Shown here in pieces: positions 39,402 to 48,220 of a DNA stretch of 64,000 bases (within the stretch, counting starts at the first letter, position 1; each line of letters starts with the position of its first letter). Made by a program: the position numbers and the translations under genes. This DNA comes from Acetobacterium tundrae (lineage in GTDB: Bacteria > Bacillota > Clostridia > Eubacteriales > Eubacteriaceae). The notes under the pieces are model-generated. The model had not been told where the DNA came from. It worked only from the letters and a program-made list of their open reading frames with translations, and made no database searches. The DNA lies in contig NZ_RXYB01000008.1 of the NCBI RefSeq assembly GCF_008086615.1, positions 1-64,000 of the forward strand. Reading direction: 5' to 3'.

Positions 39402-39778
39402 TAAGGATGTCCGACTTTTACCATGTTTGGATAAATCTTTTCCATAAAATTGTCTGGATAGGTCTGATCTAAAAATTCATTAAAACTACTGTTTTCCGAA
39501 ATTCCTTCTTCTCTCTGTGTCCAGCGATTGACTGCCAGAGCAGATATGGTCATATTTAGAATCATAAATACCACCAGGGTCATAAGTACTGCCCCAAAAC
39601 CGTAAACCGGATTGAATGGACCGTATACCAAGCCTTGCCGACTTTCAATATAACCGTTCGACACTAAGCAAAACAGAGTTTCAATGACCACCCCCAAAAA
39701 ACACCCGATCATAAACACCCAAAACAGCTTATAAAAATCAGTTCCCAATGCAAAACTTTTTTTAGACGCTCTAACCAT
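39401..39778 (-). CDS. CmpB-family (putative ABC-transporter type IV) membrane protein, internally shortened
   Basis: This 125-residue protein carries the N-terminal signature of the PF06541 family (FWVFMIGCFLGVVIETLFCL, then RQGLVYGPFNPVYGFGAVL). It also carries what looks like the family's C-terminal piece (VFMILNMTISALAVNRWTQR, then EFLDQTYPDNFMEKIYPNM). Family members I know of are usually clearly longer, with several membrane helices between these two blocks. Here the two blocks are joined directly near residue 70, leaving two or three helices. The reading frame is intact. It may be an in-frame deletion derivative or a short natural variant. The function is unknown. Confidence 0.72.
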   Translation of the reverse strand: MVRASKKSFALGTDFYKLFWVFMIGCFLGVVIETLFCLVSNGYIESRQGLVYGPFNPVYGFGAVLMTLVVFMILNMTISALAVNRWTQREEGISENSSFNEFLDQTYPDNFMEKIYPNMVKVGHP

Positions 39779-39822
39779 CTTTCATCTCCTACTAAAATAC
39801 AATCTTTAATCAAATTCATTAT

Positions 39823-41049
39823 TCACATGCTGGAATATGCAGAATAGATATCAAATACCGGTAACATAATAGCTGCTAAAATAAAGAGCACCACTCCCCC
39901 CAATATGATTAGTATTAGTGGCTCCAAGGCTGTGCTCACCAATTCGATACAAGCTTGTATCTCATCTTTATAGATTTCATGCATTGTTTCCAATACCGCC
40001 GGTAAAGAACCGGAAGCTTCGCCAATGCCGACAAGTTGACAAAAAAGGCTCGGAAAAGCCACGCTTTCTTCCATTCCCTGAACCAGACTTGTCCCACCGG
40101 ATACTTTTTTCGCTAATATTTTGACTTCGTTTTTTATAAAGCGATTGTCAGTAACTCCAGCCAAACGGTTTAATGCCGACAGGAGATCAATCCCACTATT
40201 TAATAACATTGCCATCGTTTTCGCCATCATTGATAAGCACCGTTTTTGATTAAGGCTTCCAATTAACGGCAATTTAATTTTTAAATAATCTCTGGCAAAG
40301 ATAACCTTCGGGAATTCCAACATCATTGCAAACAATAAAACACCTCCGACGATAATCAAAAGGATGATTGACCAATGCGTCGTCAGTATTTGGCTAATGC
40401 CAAGAAGTAATCGGGTTGGTTTTGGAAGCGGTGCATCCATGGCCTCAAACATACCGACAAAAGTTGGCAGAACATAGGTCAGTAAAAAAATCAGCACTAG
40501 TGCTGCCACAAAAACCAGAATAATCGGATAAAAAAGGACCTGCTGAAGCTGGCGTCTGTTTTTTTCCTCAGTCTCATAATATTCAGCCATCCCAAGCAGA
40601 ATTTCCGTAAGATTTCCACTCATTTCGCCAGCCTCAACCATAAAAACAAACAGTGATGGAAATGATTTAGGATAGGATTTCATCGCCTGTGAAAGACTCT
40701 CCCCCGATTGTATCCGACTGCATATCCCAAAAATATCCCTGGAAAAGCCCTTGTTCTTTGTTTCTTCCCCAATTAATTCCAAACATTTTAATATGGAAAT
40801 TCCCGCATTTAACATGACATAGAATTTTCTGCTAAACTGGCTAAATTCAGTTGTCGATACATGTTTGAATTGAAAATCAAGTTCTCGATGTAAAAATCCA
40901 TCGGCCTTCGTTTTTTCTGTTATCTCCAGAACAATTAGACTTTGCACATGAAGCAACACTGCAGCATCCTGCAATGTTTTTGCGATGAGCGTTCCGGCAA
41001 CATTCTCCCCTTGAGCATTTTTGGCTTTGTAACTAAATTTTTTATCCAT
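39823..41049 (-). CDS. pilC: Type IV pilus/type II secretion inner-membrane platform protein (GspF/PilC family)
   Basis: This 408-residue protein has the duplicated GspF fold. Each half has a cytoplasmic helical domain followed by membrane helices. Family strings are TTEFSQFSRKFYVMLNAGISIL (core FSRKFYVMLNAGIS) and FPSLFVFMVEAGEMSGNLTEIL in the first half, and GIDLLSALNRLAG and FPSLFCQLVGIGEASGSLP in the second. The last helix (LILIILGGVVLFILAAIMLPVF) is typical. It would anchor the assembly ATPase encoded upstream (9 bp gap). No pilin, prepilin peptidase or PilM/N/O genes are near. Confidence 0.92.
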   Translation of the reverse strand: MDKKFSYKAKNAQGENVAGTLIAKTLQDAAVLLHVQSLIVLEITEKTKADGFLHRELDFQFKHVSTTEFSQFSRKFYVMLNAGISILKCLELIGEETKNKGFSRDIFGICSRIQSGESLSQAMKSYPKSFPSLFVFMVEAGEMSGNLTEILLGMAEYYETEEKNRRQLQQVLFYPIILVFVAALVLIFLLTYVLPTFVGMFEAMDAPLPKPTRLLLGISQILTTHWSIILLIIVGGVLLFAMMLEFPKVIFARDYLKIKLPLIGSLNQKRCLSMMAKTMAMLLNSGIDLLSALNRLAGVTDNRFIKNEVKILAKKVSGGTSLVQGMEESVAFPSLFCQLVGIGEASGSLPAVLETMHEIYKDEIQACIELVSTALEPLILIILGGVVLFILAAIMLPVFDIYSAYSSM

Positions 41050-41058
41050 AACGGTTTC

Positions 41059-42720
41059 CTAATGATGCCAGTTTTTTTCAAACGCCAGGATCTCAAAACC
41101 CTCCGCAAAAGAGGTACTGCCATTTAAAATATACTGTTTTAAAGATTCTTCAATGGGGATCAGCCCTTCTTCCATAGCAATTTGGCGAATACTGTCATAA
41201 TCTTTTCCCTGGCCGATAGACTCGCGAATGTTTCGCGTTATTTTCAAAACTTCCTGCACTGCCAATCGGCCCCGATACCCAGTACCGTGACACAAAGGGC
41301 AGCCTTCAGGATAATATAGTTTGATCTTTTCATCTGGTAACCCAAGAAGATCCTTTTCTGCTTGAGCTGCCCAGCCTTCCTTCTTGCAATTTGGACAAAG
41401 TCTTTTAATCAACTTTTGAGAAATAATTCCTCTAAGGGCTGATGACAATAAATAAAGCGGAACCTTCATATCCATCAAGCGTGTAATCGATGCAATGGCA
41501 TTGTTGGTATGAATAGTAGATAACACCAAATGACCGGTAATCGCCGCTCGGGTTGCCATCGCTGCGGTTTCTTCATCTCGGATTTCGCCAACCATGATCA
41601 CATTAGGATCTTGTCGTAAAATCGAACGCAATCCCATGGCAAAATTAAGTCCTGTTTTCTCATTCACTTGAATCTGATTCACATCCTCCATCTGAAATTC
41701 AACAGGATCCTCAATGGTAATAATGTTTTGGGTCTCAGAATTGATCCCATTGAGTAAACTGTAAAGAGTCGTCGATTTTCCACTTCCAGTTGGTCCGGAT
41801 GCCAATATCATGCCATGAGGTGAATCCATTATGTCTTTAATCAGAATTTTCTGGTCACTTGAAAACCCCAGTTCTTCAATCTTCATTAAAAACTTGCACT
41901 GATCCAATAATCGCAAGACTATTTTTTCACCATGGATAGTTGGCATAATGGATACCCGAACATCAATCTGGCGACCCTCAAAACGGGTCGTAAAAGCGCC
42001 ATCCTGAGGAAATCGATGTTCAGCAATGTCGCAGCCTCCAAGTATTTTTAAACGCGAGATCACGCCATGCCAGGTTTTTTCTTCCAACAATTTCATCAGC
42101 TGAAGCAACCCATCAATACGCAGCCGAATTTGAAATTTCTTCGGGAATGCTTCGATATGAATATCGCTGGCACCCCGGGTAACACCTTCATCAATTATTT
42201 CGTTCACAAGGTTGATGATTGACGATTCTTCGTTTCTGCTACCATCATGATTTGTTTTTTTTGAAATATCTTCATCATAACGAGTATTTTCATTATAGTA
42301 TCTTCGAATCAGACTCTGGATACATTCTTTTTCTGCAACCAATATTTTCAACCGTTTTTTTGTTATCTGTTGCAAAATCCGAATGACTTCTTCATCAGTT
42401 GGATCTGCCATTAGGATGATTAAATGTTCTTCATTTGGCTGGTTTAATGGGAAAACAAGATATTCCAGGGCTTGTTCTTTTGTAAATAAAAATAAAACTT
42501 TTGAATCCATTAGATCTTTTTGAGGGTCATATACATTAAAACCCCACTCTTTATGAAAAATCAAAAGCAATTTTTCCGGAGAAATAACCCGGTCTTCTAA
42601 TAATAAGTCCAATAACGAGCGGTCTGACTGTTGGGCTTCTTGAATTCTGTCGGTAATATCCTGGCGTGTTATTTCTTTGTTTTTTAAAAGCCTTTCCAAA
42701 ATAAACTTATTTTCCTTCAT
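41059..42720 (-). CDS. pilB: Type IV pilus/type II secretion assembly ATPase (GspE/PilB family)
   Basis: The product is 553 residues from the ATG at 42720, selected for the AGGAGG site 5 nt upstream; a longer reading would add 26 hydrophobic residues. It has an N-terminal GspE domain and a secretion ATPase domain with Walker A ASGPTGSGKSTTLYSLL, the Asp box TIEDPVEF, Walker B DPNVIMVGEIRDEETA and the His box GHLVLSTIHTNNA. The four-Cys zinc motif is LCPNC ... CPLCHGTGY. It powers pilus or pseudopilus assembly with the PilC protein that follows. Confidence 0.94.
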   Translation of the reverse strand: MKENKFILERLLKNKEITRQDITDRIQEAQQSDRSLLDLLLEDRVISPEKLLLIFHKEWGFNVYDPQKDLMDSKVLFLFTKEQALEYLVFPLNQPNEEHLIILMADPTDEEVIRILQQITKKRLKILVAEKECIQSLIRRYYNENTRYDEDISKKTNHDGSRNEESSIINLVNEIIDEGVTRGASDIHIEAFPKKFQIRLRIDGLLQLMKLLEEKTWHGVISRLKILGGCDIAEHRFPQDGAFTTRFEGRQIDVRVSIMPTIHGEKIVLRLLDQCKFLMKIEELGFSSDQKILIKDIMDSPHGMILASGPTGSGKSTTLYSLLNGINSETQNIITIEDPVEFQMEDVNQIQVNEKTGLNFAMGLRSILRQDPNVIMVGEIRDEETAAMATRAAITGHLVLSTIHTNNAIASITRLMDMKVPLYLLSSALRGIISQKLIKRLCPNCKKEGWAAQAEKDLLGLPDEKIKLYYPEGCPLCHGTGYRGRLAVQEVLKITRNIRESIGQGKDYDSIRQIAMEEGLIPIEESLKQYILNGSTSFAEGFEILAFEKNWHH

Positions 42721-42865
42721 TTCGCCTCCTATGAGTAAAACTAATGCCAGTATATCCGATTTGCAACAAAATATCCACAAAAACGCAATTGTATTCAATA
42801 AATTTCAAATCAAGCTTCTTAATTATTCCATGACGTCCAACTCACCTGATTTCATTATAAAAACG

Positions 42866-42894
42866 TTTACGTCTCAGTCAAAAAAGTATATAAT
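42866..42894 (+). promoter_or_regulatory. Promoter of the ChW/SGNH hydrolase gene
   Basis: TTTACG (42866-42871), a 17 bp spacer and TATAAT (42889-42894) lie 45 bp before the start codon. Confidence 0.72.
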
Positions 42895-42938
42895 TATAAA
42901 AAAATCTGAAAATCATGAAAAAGAAAGGAAAACAAATC

Positions 42939-44285
42939 ATGAAAAAATTCACCACTTGGAAAATTTCTGCCAGTGCGCTGTCGATCATTATGATTCTTTC
43001 AATGTTTTTTTCAACCGGAGTTTTTGCTGCTGCTGGACAAACAGAGACAACATCAACCGGAAATAATTCGATTGAAACCAGTTCCTCTGGAGAAATCGGG
43101 GTTCAATATCGCGGTCATATTGAAAACTATGGGGATACCCCCAGCTCAATTGGACCAAATCTGAACTATCTTACTGGTCCTGATGAATTGGGAACGCGAG
43201 GTCAAAGTCTGCGGCTGGAAGGTGTCGCCATTAAATTAACCGGTGATGTTCCGGCCGGTGCAAGCATCACCTATCAGGTTCATGTTCAAGATAAGGGTTG
43301 GATGGATCCTGTTAAGGACGGTGTTTTTACTGGAACGACAGCTCAAAGTCTGCGGATAGAAGCTATTAAAATCAATCTTGAAGGTCTTTCTGGCTATGAT
43401 GTTTATTACCGGGGCCATGTGCAGGATAAGGGTGACGTACCCAGCACCAACGGCGACTGGACTTGGGTTAAAAACGGAGCAGAACTGGGAACCACCGGGG
43501 AAAGCCTGCGTTTGGAAGCCCTCGAAATAAAAATTGTTAAAACCAATAATTATGTAGCCCTTGGCGATTCCATCGCTTACGGTATGAGTGCTGCACCGGG
43601 CTCGGACTATGCTGACCTTTTCTATAATAACTTAAGCTCAATCAGCGGAAATGAAGATATCTCCCTGGTAAATCAGGGGATACCAGGAGAAAAGTCCAGT
43701 GGTCTCTTATACCAATTACAGAATGATCCTACAACTATTAAAGCTTTGGGCAAAGCCAGTACGGTCTCAATCAGTATTGGGAGCAACAATCTTCTATCCC
43801 CTGTGATTACGACTCTGGCAACTGCATTCAATCTCGATCCGACTTCAGAGAATTTTGCCACCGAGCTGGCAGCTGCTTTAGCTGATCCTAACAATCAGGC
43901 AACCATCGCTGCTGCAATGCCAGAATTGCAAACCAATTTGGCCGCCGGTGCCCAGCAGTTCACTGCCGATTGGCCCAAAATAATTGGAACCATCAAGACA
44001 TTGGCACCTCAAGCAAATATCTATGTATCAACATTGTATGATCCCATCAGTTCTCAAGATCCCCTTTATCAGGTATTTGATCCGATAATCCAGGGAATCA
44101 ACGGTGTCATCATGACACCAGACAGCGGTTATAAAGTAGCTGATGTGTATACCGCATTCAAGAGTTACCAGGGCGTGGACCCTTTAGTTAATTTCAATTG
44201 GTACACGGGTAATTTGGATCCACATCCAACAACTTTAGGTCATTCCGTTATTTACCAATGTCTTCTTAACAGTCAGACTTATTAA
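42939..44285 (+). CDS. Secreted SGNH/GDSL hydrolase with three N-terminal ChW repeats
   Basis: The product is 448 residues from the ATG at 42939, which has AAAGGA 9-10 nt upstream; an ATG at 42915 lacks a site. A signal peptide (about 1-32, ending VFAAAG) is followed by three clostridial hydrophobic-W repeats, marked by IENYGDTP, VQDKGWMDP and VQDKGDVPS, each closed by SLRLEG- or SLRIEA-type strands. From about residue 205 an SGNH hydrolase domain follows: block I ALGDSIAYG (nucleophile Ser about 211), block III SIGSNNLLS and block V DPHPTTLGH (Asp/His). It is likely an extracellular esterase on polysaccharide, lipid or cell-wall substrates, with ChW modules for surface binding. The substrate is unknown. 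Confidence 0.88.
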   Translation: MKKFTTWKISASALSIIMILSMFFSTGVFAAAGQTETTSTGNNSIETSSSGEIGVQYRGHIENYGDTPSSIGPNLNYLTGPDELGTRGQSLRLEGVAIKLTGDVPAGASITYQVHVQDKGWMDPVKDGVFTGTTAQSLRIEAIKINLEGLSGYDVYYRGHVQDKGDVPSTNGDWTWVKNGAELGTTGESLRLEALEIKIVKTNNYVALGDSIAYGMSAAPGSDYADLFYNNLSSISGNEDISLVNQGIPGEKSSGLLYQLQNDPTTIKALGKASTVSISIGSNNLLSPVITTLATAFNLDPTSENFATELAAALADPNNQATIAAAMPELQTNLAAGAQQFTADWPKIIGTIKTLAPQANIYVSTLYDPISSQDPLYQVFDPIIQGINGVIMTPDSGYKVADVYTAFKSYQGVDPLVNFNWYTGNLDPHPTTLGHSVIYQCLLNSQTY

Positions 44286-44385
44286 TAGCCAGACAATCAT
44301 TTCACCAAACCTAGAATAAAACATCTCCACAAGACAGTGACTCAGCTGTAACTGCATGAATAAAAAACAGATTTCAAGAACACAT

Positions 44386-44427
44386 AAAAACGATGAAACC
44401 ACCCAACGATGGTTTCATCGTTTTTTT
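44386..44427 (+). terminator. Terminator after the SGNH hydrolase gene
   Basis: A 16 bp perfect stem (44386-44401 with 44410-44425) ends in seven T. It lies about 100 bp after the stop codon. The 44286-44586 gap holds this terminator and the padR promoter and nothing else that is evident. Confidence 0.93.
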
Positions 44428-44520
44428 GATCGATTCAGGCGCCTTGGTTTAATCAATAGCCATTTTTATTTTTACCCGGTTTAATTCATCAATATTTTAT
44501 AATTTCATCATTATTAAACA

Positions 44521-44569
44521 TTGACTTCCGTGTATATTTACTTTATACTATATTGGTATACAATATACT
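44521..44569 (+). promoter_or_regulatory. padR-MFS promoter with a palindromic operator
   Basis: TTGACT (44521-44526), a 17 bp spacer and TATACT (44544-44549) form a strong promoter. Overlapping the -10 and start site is an inverted repeat, ACTATATTG-GTATA-CAATATACT (44547-44569), eight of nine positions symmetric. A palindrome here would block polymerase when bound, as expected of an autoregulated repressor. Confidence 0.75.
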
Positions 44570-44586
44570 AGTTGGGAAGTGAGTAA

Positions 44587-45123
44587 ATGTCAACTGTTGA
44601 TTTAATGTTATTAGGTGTTTTAATACAAAAACCGATGAACGCCTATGAAATGAAAAAAGAGATGGAATTCCGGAATATCAATAATTGGGTCAAAATCAGT
44701 TCACCGTCTGTCTACAAAAATCTCGTGAAGCTGTATAAATCTGAATACATCAATGGTGAAACAGTTCGTGAAGGTGAAATGCCCGAGAAAACCATTTATA
44801 CAATCAACGAGAAAGGCCGAAATTATTTTATGCAACTGATGCACCAGTACTCTGAAAATCCAGGGACAGTATATGTGGATTTCTGTGCCTTTATTGCCAA
44901 TCTTCATTATATGGATTATGAAACCGGCTTAAAAATGATTGCGATGTTGCAGGATAGTCTTGCGTATAAATGTGACAATGTTAATGTCCAACTTGAACGC
45001 ATGGAGGGGGTATCATTTTATGCTACATCCATCATCACTCTCTATTCACAGATGTACACCGTTTTTTATAACTGGCTAGAGGATTTTAAAAAACAATATA
45101 AAAGCAATAATAAAAATAGCTAA
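44587..45123 (+). CDS. PadR-family transcriptional regulator (efflux-linked)
   Basis: This 178-residue protein has an N-terminal winged helix of the PadR type (TVDLMLLGVLIQKPMNAYEMKKEM, then SSPSVYKNLVKLYKSEYI) and a C-terminal helical Vir-type dimerisation domain. The gene directly precedes a 14-helix MFS exporter, so it is probably a drug- or ligand-responsive repressor of that pump, like LmrR-type regulators. Its own promoter overlaps a palindrome, and a related palindrome lies before the transporter. A hairpin overlaps its stop codon. Confidence 0.88.
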   Translation: MSTVDLMLLGVLIQKPMNAYEMKKEMEFRNINNWVKISSPSVYKNLVKLYKSEYINGETVREGEMPEKTIYTINEKGRNYFMQLMHQYSENPGTVYVDFCAFIANLHYMDYETGLKMIAMLQDSLAYKCDNVNVQLERMEGVSFYATSIITLYSQMYTVFYNWLEDFKKQYKSNNKNS

Positions 45124-45141
45124 AAACTACGCTATTTTTTT
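45112..45141 (+). terminator. Hairpin at the padR stop codon
   Basis: AAAAATAGC (45112-45120) pairs with GCTATTTTT (45131-45139) and is followed by T residues. It may reduce read-through from padR to the transporter gene. Confidence 0.7.
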
Positions 45142-45146
45142 GCCCA

Positions 45147-45173
45147 TATAGTATAAAGTATACTACTATATTA
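45147..45173 (+). promoter_or_regulatory. Palindromic operator-like site before the MFS gene
   Basis: AGTATA-AAG-TATACT (45150-45164) is a perfect inverted repeat, and ACTATATT follows, the same half-site as in the padR promoter palindrome. It lies about 35 bp before the transporter start, so it is a plausible second PadR binding site. Confidence 0.55.
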
Positions 45174-45198
45174 CGAACCATTAAGGAGGGAATTTTTT

Positions 45199-46749
45199 AT
45201 GCCGAAGAAACTAATGAGCAAATCACGAACGGTATTGATTCTTGCCGGTATTATGGCAAGTCTGCTGCTATCAGCACTGGATTCAACAGTTGTCAGTACA
45301 GCAATGAAAAATATTGTCGATAATTTAGGCGGCATGGCGGTTTATTCATGGCCATTCACCACCTATATGTTGTGTTCCACGATTGCCATACTGATTTGTG
45401 GCGGACTTGCCGATATCTACGGGCATAAATTGATGTTTATGATCGGTATCACAACTTTTCTCGCAGGTTCTATGCTGTGCGGATTATCCCAAAACATGAT
45501 GCAGCTGATTGCCTTCAGAGGATTACAAGGAATTGGCGGAGGGATTATTGTTTCAAGCGTATTTACGGTAGTTGCTGATATGTTCGAGCCGGCTGATCGA
45601 GGTAAGTATACTGGTATCGTAACCTCCATGTACGGACTTGCCAGCATTATCGGACCTTTAGCTGGCGGTTTTATCACCGACGCGCTCGGCTGGCGATGGA
45701 TTTTTTTTATCAATCTACCTCTGGGTATCCTGGCAATCGTTATCGTCGCAATCGCAATGCCTTCCTTCAAAAACGTTGAAATAAAAAAGCCGGTGGATTT
45801 CAAAGGGATCGCCACACTTGTTTTAACCCTAGTGCCTATGCTGCTGGCTTTTAGTATGGCCGGGAACAATTTCGCATGGATTTCTGTTCCTTGTCTTGGC
45901 ATGTTTCTTTTTTCAGCCGTCATGATGGCACTGTTTGTTTTTCTTGAAAAACGATCGTCCAACCCTATGATCCCGCTTTCTTTTTTCAAAGACCGTGCTA
46001 TCTATGTGTCATTTCTGATTGCATTCTTTTCCCAGGCTTTGATGTTTTCAACCGTTATCTATCTACCATACTTTGTTCAGGGTGTAATTGGTTCGTCGGC
46101 GACAATATCCGGAGCCGTCATAACACCTATGATGCTCGGGATGCTCTTGGCAAGCAATATCACTGGTCAGCTTGTTTCGAGAATTGGTAAGGCAAAACTA
46201 TTATCGGCATCAGCTTTTCTTGTCATGGGTGTGGGAGCCCTGCTCCTTTCGACCATGGGCGTGGGAACTTCCTACTCCAGTGCCATTCTTTTTATGGTGA
46301 TTTTGGGGTTTGGAGTTGGTATGAGCATGCCCATTACCAATGTTAACGCGCAAAATGCCGCCCCTAAAGAACAGATTGGTTCAGTCACATCAACGGTAAT
46401 GTTTTTTCGCAACATTGGCAGTACCATCAGTTCATCTGTCTATGGTGTGATCATGACCAATTCACTGAGCAATGGATTCTCGGGGTTAAATATGCAGTAT
46501 TTACCGCAGGAAATACAAGGAATGCTTAAAAATACCCAAATCATTACGAATGCCCAAACGGTAGCAACCATCCGATCTCAGGTGCCGGAGTTATACCTGA
46601 GTTATTTTGACAATTTGTATTTACAGGCGAAAGCCGTACTTGCCAACTCAATTCATGATGTCTTTCTGTTTTGTGTCGTACTCGCTGTTATCGGATTTTT
46701 TTGCGCTCTGTTTCTCCGCGAGGCTCCGATGATAAGAAGTGAAAAATAG
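45199..46749 (+). CDS. MFS multidrug exporter, DHA2 (EmrB/QacA) family, 14 membrane helices
   Basis: This 516-residue membrane protein shows the DHA2 motifs. Motif C-like and D1 features are LSALDSTVVSTAMKNI in helix 1, motif A is GGLADIYGHKLMF, FRGLQGIGGGIIVSSVF lies in helix 4, and GPLAGGFITDALGWRWIFFINLPLG is motif C and its loop (core GPLAGGFI). It exports lipophilic compounds using the proton gradient. It has an AAGGAGG site before the ATG and follows the PadR regulator gene by 75 bp, the usual regulator-pump arrangement. Confidence 0.93.
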   Translation: MPKKLMSKSRTVLILAGIMASLLLSALDSTVVSTAMKNIVDNLGGMAVYSWPFTTYMLCSTIAILICGGLADIYGHKLMFMIGITTFLAGSMLCGLSQNMMQLIAFRGLQGIGGGIIVSSVFTVVADMFEPADRGKYTGIVTSMYGLASIIGPLAGGFITDALGWRWIFFINLPLGILAIVIVAIAMPSFKNVEIKKPVDFKGIATLVLTLVPMLLAFSMAGNNFAWISVPCLGMFLFSAVMMALFVFLEKRSSNPMIPLSFFKDRAIYVSFLIAFFSQALMFSTVIYLPYFVQGVIGSSATISGAVITPMMLGMLLASNITGQLVSRIGKAKLLSASAFLVMGVGALLLSTMGVGTSYSSAILFMVILGFGVGMSMPITNVNAQNAAPKEQIGSVTSTVMFFRNIGSTISSSVYGVIMTNSLSNGFSGLNMQYLPQEIQGMLKNTQIITNAQTVATIRSQVPELYLSYFDNLYLQAKAVLANSIHDVFLFCVVLAVIGFFCALFLREAPMIRSEK

Positions 46750-46916
46750 TTAAAAGTGAACCTGTAAAAGTTGTTGAAATGATGGATGATTTAGCAAATA
46801 GGTAGCGCTTACCGTGGTTCCCAGAACAATCATTTTTTCTCAGCAGCAGTACATAAGTTCATGTTATTTATAACGTATTTTCCCCACTTTTAAATCACGC
46901 CATATTTGACCATATC

Positions 46917-46960
46917 AAAAAAAAGTTTAAAGTGACTGTTTATGTCGCTTTAAACTTTTT
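46917..46960. terminator. Bidirectional terminator between MFS gene and car operon
   Basis: AAAAGTTTAAAGTGAC pairs with GTCGCTTTAAACTTTT (one mismatch), flanked by A- and T-runs. It lies between the convergent MFS and carE genes. Confidence 0.87.
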
Positions 46961-47023
46961 GACTTTTTCAGGCCGGAGCGGGTACTGCTCGCCCCGGTAC
47001 TGATACTTTTCTTTTTTCAGCTG

Positions 47024-48205
47024 TTACTTATTTAACTCATCAATGATGGCCGGAATCACTTTGTAAAGATCGCCGACAATACCATAATCGGCCACTTCGA
47101 AAATCGGGGCGTTTTCATTTTTGTTAATCGCAATAATTAAGTCTGATTCCTGCATTCCAGCAATATGTTGGATGGCGCCGGAAATCCCACAGGCAAAATA
47201 AATCTGCGGTTTAACAGTGGTTCCAGTCTGACCGACCTGGATATTATGATCTGCCCATCCGGCATCGACACAGGCTCGTGATGCGGCTACAGTACCACCC
47301 AGTTTATCGGCCAGCTGTTGTAGCAGTTCCATCCCTTCAGGCTTGCCCAGACCCATCCCGCCGGCGACAATGAAATCAGCGTCAGAAATGGAAATGATAT
47401 CAGCGGTTGTTTTAACAATCTCCAACACTTTAGTGCGGATATCGCCTTCGGCAAAGACAGCGTTCAGTTTAATGACTTCGCCTTTTTGACTTGGATCATA
47501 AACGGCTTTGTCCATAACGCCAGGTCGGACGGTCGACATCTGCGGACGGCTGCCTGGGCAGACAATGGTGGCCATCAGGTTTCCGCCAAAAGCGGGTCGA
47601 GTCTGTCTGATTTTTTTATCATCCGGGTCAATTTCCAGTTTGGTACAGTCAGCGGTCAAACCGGTGTTGACTTTAACTGCCAGACAAGGAGCCAGATCCC
47701 GGCCGATATGGGTGGCACCATATAAAACAATTTCCGGTTTATACACTCCGATGGCTTCGTTGATCACTTTGGAATAACCATCAGTTGTGTATTTTTCCAG
47801 TTCTGGAGCATCGGCCAAATAAACCTTGTCAGCGCCATAGGCAATCAGTTCGTCGGTTAATCCGGCAACATTGCTGCCACACAGAATCGCACACAGTTCG
47901 GTGCCGATTTCATTGGCCAGTTTTTTACCTTCGCCCAGTAGTTCGAAAACAACCGGCATGATTTTTCCTTCGCGTTGTTCAGCAAAAACCCAGACGCCTT
48001 TATACATACTCAGGTCCCGGATAATTTTTTCGGTGCCTTCCTGGAGAATGGCATCGGTGGGACAAACGTCAATACAGGTTCCGCAATTGGTACACGCATC
48101 GCCGATTACCGCTATTTTATTTTCAATCGTGATTGCATCAAAAGGACAGCTTTTCTGACATTTTGAACATCCGATACATTTTTCATCTATTACTTTAATC
48201 GCCAT
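47024..48205 (-). CDS. carE: Electron transfer flavoprotein alpha subunit with N-terminal ferredoxin domain (caffeyl-CoA reductase-Etf CarE)
   Basis: This 393-residue EtfA is extended by about 60 N-terminal residues with two [4Fe-4S] motifs: [12 protein letters not shown] (about 11-22) and [12 protein letters not shown] (about 38-49). The EtfA part carries the FAD-binding C-terminal signature [20 protein letters not shown] (core residues R, Q, G) and the [18 protein letters not shown] segment. In the A. woodii CarCDE complex this subunit passes electrons during bifurcation: NADH reduces the enoyl-CoA and ferredoxin together. It is last in carABCDE, 15 bp after etfB. Confidence 0.94.
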   Translation of the reverse strand: MAIKVIDEKCIGCSKCQKSCPFDAITIENKIAVIGDACTNCGTCIDVCPTDAILQEGTEKIIRDLSMYKGVWVFAEQREGKIMPVVFELLGEGKKLANEIGTELCAILCGSNVAGLTDELIAYGADKVYLADAPELEKYTTDGYSKVINEAIGVYKPEIVLYGATHIGRDLAPCLAVKVNTGLTADCTKLEIDPDDKKIRQTRPAFGGNLMATIVCPGSRPQMSTVRPGVMDKAVYDPSQKGEVIKLNAVFAEGDIRTKVLEIVKTTADIISISDADFIVAGGMGLGKPEGMELLQQLADKLGGTVAASRACVDAGWADHNIQVGQTGTTVKPQIYFACGISGAIQHIAGMQESDLIIAINKNENAPIFEVADYGIVGDLYKVIPAIIDELNK

Positions 48206-48220
48206 TTTTATTTGTCCTTT

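Noticed and set aside
45417-45989. 190-residue minus-strand frame opposite the MFS gene
   Set aside because: It is antisense to a well-supported transporter; long opposite-strand frames are common over hydrophobic proteins.
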